Below, in pieces: positions 37,435-46,193 of a stretch of DNA of 64,000 bases. Numbering within the stretch: the stretch's first letter is position 1; each line of letters opens with the position of its first letter. The position numbers and the translations under genes are program-made. Source of the DNA: Hippasteria phrygiana (lineage: Eukaryota; Echinodermata; Asteroidea; Valvatida; Goniasteridae); contig JAZGUH010000143.1 of NCBI GenBank assembly GCA_037893225.1, positions 992,001-1,056,000 of the forward strand. Reading direction: 5' to 3'. The notes below the pieces were generated by a model. That model worked only from the letters and a program-made list of their open reading frames with translations. It did not search any database and was not told the DNA's origin.

Positions 37435-37845
37435 TTTGTATAACTAATAAAATCTGCACTAAGAAGAGTGAATACTATACATCAGTCATAGAAGAAAATA
37501 AAAGCAATTCATCTATGCTATGGACAAAACTAAAGGAGGTACTTCCTAAGAAACAGAAAATTGCTCCAAATTCTGTAACTTCCCCAAATGGAGAAAATAT
37601 TGACGATCCCACCGACATTGCTGATACATTAAATGAACACTTTTCTACAATAGGAAAACGTACAGCTAGAAATTGCTCATCGCGCGAACTTGAAAACAAT
37701 GATACCTACGCCTCTATCGTTGATTCTCTGGATGAACTTGAAGAATGCACTTTACCTATTACAGAAGAGTTCGTTCAAAAGCAAATATCATCCATGTAGG
37801 TTGGGAAAGCAACAGGTCCGGATGGCATCAGTGTTGAAATGATTT
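37435..37845 (+). mobile_element. Internal LINE fragment (same family as 46,130-49,063)
   Basis: It corresponds to the segment between endonuclease and reverse transcriptase (KKSEYYTSVIEENKSNSSMLWTK to ISSM), about 93% like 47,220-47,640 by eye. A stop (TAG at 37,797) and a lost base (LPITEE for VPNITEE) show decay. It ends exactly where the Harbinger-like terminus begins. Confidence 0.85.
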
Positions 37846-37869
37846 AAGGCCCTGTCACACTTTTGCGTA

Positions 37870-38360
37870 TCCTAATTCCTTATGAGTTGCGCATTGAATT
37901 TTTTTTCATACGCACAATACGCACCTCACATGCATCTCAATCGTTTTGTGTAAGTTTTATGTACGCAGGCATGCGCACAATACGGCCCAGTACGCCGGAT
38001 AGTTTTGGGCAAGCACAAAAATACGCTGCGTACGCTGTCATAAGTTATAAATACGCGGCGCATCGGTCCCGCATCGATCGAGCGCGGTACGAATACGCTA
38101 TGTGTTCGTGGGGGATAAGCGGTTCATACGCGGTAATACGCTGACCTCCCGGCACGCACCCCGTCAGCGTATGAGCCGCGTATATTGGACGTATACATAG
38201 CGTACTTGCAGCGCAGATACAACGCACGCATAGCAAATGCCGACGTATTGCACGAATATGTACGGTTGATCATGCGATCGGGCAGCGCATTGTACTTATT
38301 TGTAACTTATAAGAAACGCACAGACAGCGTACAGATAGCGTACTTGCCGTACATCCAGGG
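37870..38360. repeat. Subterminal region rich in TACGC/GCGTA motifs
   Basis: At least fifteen short motifs in both orientations, e.g. CATACGCACAATACGCACC, AATACGCTGCGTACGCTG and CAGCGTACAGATAGCGTACT. Clustered subterminal motifs of this kind can be binding sites for the transposition proteins. Confidence 0.55.
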
Positions 38361-38375
38361 TACACTCGAGATTTG

Positions 38376-38426
38376 GTATAAATATGATGGCTCCTCTACA
38401 CTCCAGGGTGAACAGACCTCCTGAAG
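38376..38426 (+). promoter_or_regulatory. Putative core promoter of the Harbinger transposase
   Basis: GGTATAAATATG at about 38,376 is a good TATA box 50 bp before the ATG; CTCTACACTCCAG lies at the expected start-site distance. Confidence 0.5.
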
Positions 38427-39707
38427 ATGGCAGATCCAGGCCGGCACCGGCGAGAACACATGATTGCTGTCATCCAACACCAGCATGACATCATGAACCT
38501 GCAGCTCCATCTCCTTCGTCAAAGAAGAGAGAGAAGAATAAGAAGAAGAGCGCGCCGAAGAATCGCCTGGGTCCGGCCATGGATAGGGAGAAGACATCAG
38601 TTTGGGGTCTATGATCAACTGATGGTGGAGCTCCGAAATGAGGACACCAGAGCCTTCACCCACTTCCTGCGCATGCACCCTGCCATGTATGATGAGCTGC
38701 TGGAGAGAGTGGGAGGAAGACTCACCAAGAAATACACCTTCATGAGACACCCCATGGAACCAGGCTTGAAGCTGGCATTGACCCTCCGCCACCTCGCCTC
38801 TGGGAACACCTACGCTTCCATGAAGTTTGCTTGGCGAGTACCACACAACACCATCTCTGTGGTCGTCCGAGAGGTCTGCGAAGCCATCATAGCAGAGTAC
38901 CTGGATGAGCTGATGATCTGCCCAAGTACACCCAAGCAATGGCGCCAGGTAGCTGACAGGTACTACCAGAAGTGGAACTCCCCCCACACCTGTGGTGCCA
39001 TAGATGGAAAGCACGTGGCCATCCGCTGTCCTCCCTGTAGTGGTTCCATGTACTACAACTACAAGGGCTTTTACTCCATCTTGCTCTTTGCCATGGTCGA
39101 CGCGGACTACAAGTTCCTCTGGGCAGATATTGGCGGCTTGGGGTCTGCATCCGACGCCCAGGTCTTCAATAACAGTGAACTCAAGGAGTGCATTGATGAT
39201 GGTACCATCAGCTTCCCAGATCCTGAGTCTCTCCCCAACGACACCCAAGATGTTCCCTACTTCATCGTTGGAGACGATGCTTTTTCCCCGAGGACCACCC
39301 TGATGAAGCATTACAGTCGCAGGGGCATGACCAGAGAAGAAAGGATCTTCAACTACCGTCTCTCGCGTGCCAGGAGGGTGGTGGAAAATGCCTTTGGCAT
39401 CCTGGCCAACAGGTTCCAGGTGATGCTCACCACCATGCAGCACCAGCCCGTCACAACCTGTGTGCTCCTCCACAACCTGATGAGGACCCGGTACCCAGCA
39501 CTCCAGAACCAACAGCTGGACCAGGCAGAGAATGCACACCGTGACTTTGTGGCTGGAGCATGGAGAGAGGGTCGCAACCTGCAGGACACCATCGAGGTGA
39601 CTGGTCCCAACAGAGCCTCCATGGAAGGGAAGATGCAGAGGAACCTGCTGAAGCACTGGGTCAACTCTGAAGCAGGCTCTGTACCATGGCAGGATGGGAT
39701 GATCTAG
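38427..39707 (+). CDS. PIF/Harbinger transposase, HARBI1-like, intact
   Basis: A 426-residue DDE transposase. A basic N-terminus with an Arg-rich stretch (residues 30-50) is followed by a helix-turn-helix-like region (about 100-160: LALTLRHLASGNTYASMKFAWRV). The DDE_Tnp_4 domain carries D193 (GAIDGKH), D243 (ASDAQVF) and E320 (RRVVENAFG), with GDDAF between. The C-terminus (CVLLHNLMRTRYPALQNQQL, PWQDGMI) is complete. No frameshift or stop is present, so this copy could be active. AATAAA signals lie at 39,749 and 39,779. Harbinger elements usually also encode a Myb-like partner, which was not clearly found. Confidence 0.92.
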   Translation: MADPGRHRREHMIAVIQHQHDIMNLQLHLLRQRRERRIRRRARRRIAWVRPWIGRRHQFGVYDQLMVELRNEDTRAFTHFLRMHPAMYDELLERVGGRLTKKYTFMRHPMEPGLKLALTLRHLASGNTYASMKFAWRVPHNTISVVVREVCEAIIAEYLDELMICPSTPKQWRQVADRYYQKWNSPHTCGAIDGKHVAIRCPPCSGSMYYNYKGFYSILLFAMVDADYKFLWADIGGLGSASDAQVFNNSELKECIDDGTISFPDPESLPNDTQDVPYFIVGDDAFSPRTTLMKHYSRRGMTREERIFNYRLSRARRVVENAFGILANRFQVMLTTMQHQPVTTCVLLHNLMRTRYPALQNQQLDQAENAHRDFVAGAWREGRNLQDTIEVTGPNRASMEGKMQRNLLKHWVNSEAGSVPWQDGMI

Positions 39708-39719
39708 TTTGTTTGCGTG

Positions 39720-40240
39720 ACAGGGACACATTTCCATGTATCATTGTGTATAATAAATATATGACCTTGTTTGCGGACAATAAAATTTGTTTTGTGTGGA
39801 AGCACATGTTATAAGGGTTAAACAAATAGACATATTACAATTTTAAAATAGGGCATAAGGGTTAATAATTTTACATATGACGTTTTTGTTAAACATCTCA
39901 AATACTTTATGTGGTGTGTATGTGTATGTGTATGTGTAACTGTAAATTGTTTTTATTGCAAGTGTTGAGTGTTTTCATTGCCTTTCAAATTATAAAGGGA
40001 GGGTATTTCTTTACATCTCAATATAATAAAGACTTTTACATTAATTGTTATGTTTGTATAAGTGATGCAAAGCATAAAGGCTGGGTATTAAATTTACATA
40101 GCAAGATAATATAGGGAATTGGGATAGGGCAAAGTGAAAACAAACACATTTTTTACAGTTTAGATAACTTTTATTGTTATCACAATCAAATGCACAGAGT
40201 ATGTACATAATGGCACTGAAATGGCCTACACCACTCTAAA
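39720..40240. other. AT-rich 3' flank
   Basis: Polyadenylation-like AATAAA motifs and a (GTAT)n patch at 39,913-39,937; no gene. Confidence 0.5.
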
Positions 40241-40284
40241 ACTACTAAGTGTCCCTGTTACACAAACACAACAACTCTTACTTG

Positions 40285-40600
40285 TCGTCACTGGTTGCTG
40301 GTGGCGGCGTGGGGGATTCAGGTCTTGTTGGTGACGCCAAGATGCCAGACAGAGAAATGTTAGAAATGCCAGACAGGTTGTTGATGTTGCCAAGCTCAGA
40401 CAGCTGCTGCTGCTGGTATTGCTATGGCTGCTGCTGCTGCTGGTACTGCTGTGGCTGCTGCTGCTGCTGGTACTGGGGCTGCAGGGAAGCCTGGCGGTAC
40501 TGCTCCACGTAATGAGGGGTTGCAGACCCCCACACAGAGCTGGGTGGCGCCTGGCGTCTCCACATGTGGGGAGGCGGCTGGTACTATACTGCTCTGAAGG
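40285..40600 (-). pseudogene. Gln-rich coding remnant beside the Harbinger gene
   Basis: On the minus strand one frame reads HMWRRQAPPSSVWGS, then two runs of Gln-Tyr/Gln-Pro (CAG-rich, 40,400-40,480), one in-frame TAG, and LSELGNINNLSGISNISLSGIL before a stop. This is like the disordered C-terminus of a second, Myb-type Harbinger protein on the opposite strand, but no DNA-binding domain is left upstream. A chance microsatellite frame cannot be excluded. Confidence 0.3.
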
Positions 40601-40615
40601 TGTCAGGGTGGGAGG

Positions 40616-41530
40616 GGGGGGGGGGGGTGTAGAGCTGGGCCTAACATGTATTAAATGTGAATTAAAAGCCAAACTGGTTCAAGCGAAGTTTTAGTGTGAT
40701 TATTTGCCGCTCAAAAATTGACCCCCCTTTTTGAAATTTGTTGAGACTCAAATTGAGGGCGCTGTTCGTGACGTAGACCGGGGCACCGAAATTCATGGAT
40801 CGACTCGATAGTCTGGACCCGGACCGTATACACACACTAGGTCTACACGTGCAATTTCGTAAGTTGCAACAACAACTAACATCGAACTTACCCTGATTTT
40901 CTCCCTTTTAGCGAAGGCTCCTCGGGGAATGGGCCGTTTAACTGCTTTCGCCTTTATCTAACTCACATCTGGGAACTTTGTTGGGATGGCAGTGGACTTG
41001 AGCATATTTTAAATGGTCATCCCAAAGGATTTCAAAATACCAGTATCGAAACACGACGGCTCTAAGTGGTCGCTACATAATGCTTAAAAGCTGCTAGGGC
41101 CGGACCTCTTTGCTCTTGTCACCTTTACTTTCGCCGTCCAAATTCTCCGATATTTCGCTTCAGTTGGAAATATATGAAGGCTTACTCCACCCGTCCTTGT
41201 TTTGCTGCACCCAGCAGCCACACACCTTGTCGGCATGGCCGAAAAACCCTACATTTTGCTTAGATTTTGGACGAAGAATTTTCGCCGTACAATGTACACA
41301 CAATGCATACCCGTGAAGAATGGGTAATGTGCCTCGATCTACGTCACACACTTATGTTAATGAGGGTCCCACTCAGGGGGCGGAGTAGCTTGGACAAACA
41401 TTTTCAAAAATTGTTTTCTCATATTTAATCTGGGAAAAAATTGTCTCTGGACACAAAATATCATTGTCAAGATAATACTTTATTGTTTTAAGCAGGAATA
41501 ATGCAATATAAATCCTAAATCATGTTTCCT
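40616..41530. other. Gene-free stretch with poly(G) run
   Basis: A G12 run at 40,614-40,627, then no supported gene; short ORFs on both strands lack domains. Confidence 0.45.
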
Positions 41531-41534
41531 TTAA

Positions 41535-43213
41535 CGTGGAGTCATCTGCATACATAAATAAGTTGCAATTTTGGGGTATACAAGATGGAAAATCACTACA
41601 AACAATGAATAAAAGTGGCCCTAAGATCGACCCTTTGTGGAACGCCTATGTCTTTGGGCAAGACCTTCGATATTGTGCCCTTAATATTTACAGACTGACT
41701 ACGACCACCTAGGTACGACTTAAACCAATGAATTACAGAAGATGACAAATTCAGCTTCTTCAATTTGCCTAGTAGGATTACATGATCCACACAATCAAAA
41801 GCTTTACTAAGATCTATGAACACGCTACATGTAACTTTACCTTGCTCCATAGCCTTAGAACACTTGTTTGTTAAATCGTGTAGAGTGCTTTCAATTGAGT
41901 GCAAGGGTCTAAATCCCGATTGGCAACTAGGTATCAAATTGTTATCATCGAGGTAGCTATATACTGCCGAGTGCACCCATCTTTTTATAATCTTAGAGAT
42001 AATTGGCAGTATAGAAATAGGCCGATAATTACTTGAACTACATTTATCTCCTCCCTTGTGAATTGGTGTTACCAAGGCGTGTTTCCAATCTGTAGGGTAT
42101 TGCTCGCATCTTATGGAGAGGTTAAAAATATAAGTTAAAGATTTAGTAATATAAGGGGAAGCAATTTTAATCATTTTAACACTGATGCCATCCGGACCTG
42201 TTGCTTTCCCAACCGACATGGATGATATTTGCTTTTGAACGAACTCTTCTGTAATATTAGGTACAGTGCATTCTTCAAGTTCATCCAGAGAATCACCGAT
42301 AGAGGCGTAGGTATCATTGTTTTCAAGTTCGCGCGATAGGCAATTTCTAGCTGTACGTTTTCCTATTGTAGAAAAGTGTTCATTTAATGTATCAGCAATG
42401 TCGGTGGGATCGTCAATATTTTCTCCATTTGGGGAAGTTATAGAATTTGGAGCAATTTTCTGTTTCTTAGGAAGTACCTCCTTTAGTTTTTTCCATAGCA
42501 ATAGATGAATTGCTTTTATTTTCTTATATGGCTAATGTATAGTATTCACTCTTCTTACTTAGTGCGGATTTTATTAGTTACATTTTTCCGCAGCTTTTTG
42601 TAAGAGTCCCAATCGATCTGTGAGCCTCAGCGTTTTGCGATTTTGTGTGCACGATCCCGCTGTCTCATAAGTTTAAGAATTTCGTAATCGAGCCAAGGGA
42701 AAGAGGCACCCCGAATACGTTTAGTTTTGATTGGCGCATGAAAGTTAATAATACTCATAAATATGGGGTGCCATTTGCACCATGCTTTATCAACATCATA
42801 AGAGTCCAGTACATCTTGCCATGGTACATTACGGAGGTAGTCTTTAAATGCATCATTGTCTATATTTGTAAGACATCGAAAATGTATTGAGCGACCTTTA
42901 ATTTTTGGTGTTTTCCAACTATGTTGACCATAAACAAGACAATGGTCACTGATTAGGACTGGTAATACACCACATTCCTTTATTAGCTCTGGATGGGAGC
43001 TGAAAATAAGATCGATTCTTGTTTGAGTGGACTCAGTGACACGTGTTGAGTCATGTATGAGTTGCACCAATTGGAATAAACCAAAACAAGAAATAATTGG
43101 GTTTGAGTTCATACTATCATCGTCAACTGAAACATCATAATTGAAGTCCCCAGTTAAGTTGCAATAATTTCTTTACATTCACCAGAGGCCTTATTAATAA
43201 TGTCACTTAGTTT
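41535..43213 (-). mobile_element. LINE copy truncated at both ends (same family as 46,130-49,063)
   Basis: Two open pieces remain: reverse transcriptase (41,596-42,501, KKLKEVLPKKQKI to DIGVPQ) and endonuclease (42,627-43,112). They are separated by a short damaged segment at about 42,505-42,620. Homology corresponds to 46,576-48,262 of the long copy, so both the 5' part and the 3' end with tail are missing, unlike simple 5' truncation. The GVPQGS motif reads GVPQRVD owing to a one-base loss. Confidence 0.85.
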
Positions 43214-43329
43214 ATCAATGAGATCCTACACGAGTTGAAAAACATTGGGGGGATTTGATATTGTGTCCCCCACCCTTCAAAACGTGGGGAGGGGGGGGGG
43301 CATGACCCCCTGCCCCCCTAGGATTGACG

Positions 43330-43735
43330 CCCATGATTTTGTTGAGTACCTGAATGTGGATCATTTCCTCATGCCCTACCAGCGGTTTGCCTTTCGCCGA
43401 GGAGTACCCAACGAGCTGCTCAGTGACTGTGGTACCAACTTCAAGGGGGGCAGACACAGAGACAGATCTCTTGTAGGAGATGATACCAGAGATGAATCGG
43501 CGTCTGTCATAGTGTACATAGTGTCATTTTTGTTCAACACTTCGAATGCACCTCGCTTTGGGGGTATTTGGGAGCGGGAAGTGATATCAGTCAAGGGTGC
43601 AATGAAGGTGTCCCCTGAGACCGCACAGTTGACGAACCAGTTCTCCAAACAGTACTGACTGAAGCAGATTGCATCTTGAATTCTAAACCTCGATCTCACT
43701 AGCATTTGGGAACTGTGTCCGAGCTTCTGCCAAGC
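43330..43735 (+). pseudogene. BEL/Pao-type integrase scrap
   Basis: RRGVPNELLSDCGTNFKGG and, after a gap, APRFGGIWEREVISVKGAM followed in a shifted frame by TEADCILNSKP are the signature blocks of BEL/Pao integrases (D in SDCGTNF, E in WEREV). Non-matching sequence lies between them and stops follow. It is only ~300 bp of an element, without LTRs. Confidence 0.6.
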
Positions 43736-43736
43736 A

Positions 43737-44351
43737 GTGATAGCAGTGTCCGGGTTGTTTGCGTCTGAGATAACAGGGAATAGGGCTCGACTATTGCCCA
43801 AGTATAAAGCGGAGGGATCTGATGAATCCAAGTTGCTTCCAAAACAACCAGCAATCATGGCTGCGAACGGACAAGACGTGTGTCACATCGGCTCTTCGAG
43901 TTTTCTATCAAAACTTGATTCTAAGATAGAGCAGATAGTCTCAAAACTACAGAGTACACCGTCTGTGCCCATAGAGTCATTGTTGAGAAGTAACTGTACC
44001 ATTGATACCACTCACATCACCCCTGTCTTAAAGTCTCTCCATTGGCTCCCCATCATTGATCGCATTGCCTTCAAGATCCTCCTTCTCGCTTTCAAGTCGC
44101 TACAAGAAACTTCACCGGACTACATCACGGACATTATCACGCAATATCAACCGCCACGTAGTCTTCGTTCGGCCAGAGCACCACAGCTTTCTGTTCCCCG
44201 TACCAAGCACTCTTGGGGAGACCGCTCTTTGTCACGCGCCGCTCCCGAACTCTGGAACAATCTACCCCTTGAAATTCGTCAGTCATCATCATTGTCTGTA
44301 TTTAAATCTTCTCTTAAAACCCACATGTTTGCCTCACGATTTTGTGTTTAA
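43737..44351 (+). pseudogene. 3' end of an L2-like LINE ORF2
   Basis: The C-terminal ~120 residues read ITPVLKSLHWLPIIDRIAFKIL, RSARAPQLSVPRTKHSWGDRSL and APELWNNLPLEIRQSSSLSVFKSSLKTHMF. This is the standard tail domain of L2/CR1-like LINE proteins, not the same as the neighbouring families. The first ~80 residues are fused BEL/Pao-derived sequence, so the ORF is a chance chimera. The 3' UTR ends GGCGCCTTATAAATGTTCA with an (ATT)n tail at 44,490-44,507. Confidence 0.7.
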
Positions 44352-44509
44352 TGAGGTGGTATTCATTATTTCTGTTACTGATTTCTGTTAAATCAAATTT
44401 AATTTTATTTAAATTTAATTTAATTTAAATTTCATTGTATTGTGCGCCATGAGCGTCTTGCTTGGCGGATACCGGCGCCTTATAAATGTTCATTATTATT
44501 ATTATTATG

Positions 44510-46193
44510 AGCTTCTACCGGCAAGGAATTTGATCTTCGAGTCTGCAAAGGAGAAGTACCGTGACGATTTCCAAGATGGCGACGAGACAAACGACTCTTC
44601 AACAAAGCTAAGTACCAAATTTTCTTGTAATTTTTCATTAAAATCCCGTAGGTCCACACAAACAGCGGCCGATGACATCAAGGAACTATGTCTGTACATT
44701 TTTGGTCATCGGAACAGCTTTCCTAGGTCTTGTTTAAGTTCAGCTAATCAGGTTAAACCGAAGCCAACAAAGCGCACTGCGGATCGAGATTTAACAGGTG
44801 CTATAGCCCTCGATCCAGTATCTGAACCCACCCTACAGGTTATTTATAAAGCCATCCTACAGGTTCAGAACGACATAAATTTACTTGATCAGAAATTCTC
44901 AGACCAAATTGCAACACTTTCTGGCCAGATTTCTTTATCTTCTTCTTCCCAGAGGGAAACAATTGACCACTTGAAGAAGGAATGTGACGCTCTCCATTCT
45001 ACCATTGATATGCTGATGAGCCCTTCTTCTCGTGAAGCCGATGCCCATTCGAAACGCCAGCCCTGTGCCCTGAGGCGGAACAACCCGAGTACCACCATGG
45101 GTTCAGCCAGTCCAGCGGTATCAACAAGCAACCGCTTTGCTGCATTGGCGATAGAGGATGTCGATCCGGTCAACATCGAAAACAGCTTTGATGATTCCCG
45201 GACCGAAGCCGAGTTCCTGATCGACTCCTACTACGAAGCTATGCAGCCAAAAGTCCAGCCTGGCATGGAACAGAAGTCCTGTACTCCCCCAAACAATCCC
45301 TGTCCCTCCAAAAACAAGGCCTCTTTTCAAGAGCAGCTCGACCAATACCGGGAAAAGCACAAGAAACTGACCACTACAAAGCAGAAACCGACACCTACCA
45401 TGAAAAAACGGCCACCCACACCTAGCGAACACAACCATGCAGATATCCTAATAATCGGTGACTCAATGATCAAACGGCTACAACCCAGGAGATTGAGCAG
45501 GCAAAAGAAAGTGATGTGCCATACCATGCGTGGAGCAAAAATCGAAGATCTTGCTCCTAACGCCATCCAGCTGTCGGCCAAACACGACGTCTCTGGAGTA
45601 ATCCTTCATGTTGGGACCAATAATACTTCCGACAACCCAGAGACTATTGCTGCAAAGATCACTTCTCTTGGTGAATCACTACAACCAAGATCAGTAACAA
45701 TCTCGTCGATTATACATCGCAATAACCAAACAGTGCCAAAACGCAAGAAGGTATAGATGACTCTAATAATCTGCTTAAGTCAATAGCAAGACAAAATAAC
45801 TGGGGCTTCATTGACAATGGAAACATAAACCCAAATCACCTTGTATCGGATGGCGTGCACCTCAACTCAACAGGAGTGCGTCTACTTGCCGTGAACATTA
45901 TCCAACACGTCGCAGGACCACATAAGACCACTGCTAGCCGCATCACACACCAGAGGACCCCGTTCGGCAAGACCTTGTACTCTGATGTCGTGAAGGAGCG
46001 GACTACAGCGAATCGTGATGTCCCGACGGGTTTTCAAATGGCAAATCAGTACTACCCACACCCGTATCAAAAACAGCATCCAACCCATCTCCGTCAGCCA
46101 CTAACCCAGACACACTATCGAGGCCAGGAATGGAACCAATACCTAAAAACGGTCAGAGAGCTGCTCAATCCACAAGGCAAAAATCTACGATAG
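44510..46193 (+). pseudogene. LINE ORF1 with SGNH/GDSL esterase domain, one frameshift
   Basis: The first ~420 codons are open from the element start to 45,756: a coiled-coil-like region (QVQNDINLLDQKFSDQI), a Ser/Pro-rich linker and an esterase domain with GDSM (about 45,460) and HVGTNN (about 45,610). After 45,756 the protein continues in another frame with the catalytic DGVHLNSTG block and ends at 46,193. Esterase domains in ORF1 are known for CR1-type LINEs. No good ATG lies at the 5' end, so expression would need an upstream start. Confidence 0.75.

Larger units (their letters stand above)
37846..39800 (+). mobile_element. PIF/Harbinger DNA transposon, right end not found
   Basis: The left end AGGCCCTGTCACAC directly follows TTA at the end of a LINE fragment, fitting a Harbinger terminus. 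Then come ~500 bp dense in TACGC/GCGTA motifs and an intact transposase gene. No inverted match to the left end could be seen to the right, so that end may be degraded or lie beyond 40.7 kb. Confidence 0.6.

Noticed and set aside
38307..39737. 476-codon ORF on the minus strand opposite the Harbinger transposase
   Set aside because: It is the mirror of a GC-biased transposase gene; the plus strand has the catalytic motifs and the minus protein has no recognisable domain.
40226..40672. 148-codon Ser/Pro-rich minus-strand ORF
   Set aside because: Low-complexity reading of CAG repeats; a neighbouring frame gives a more protein-like sequence.
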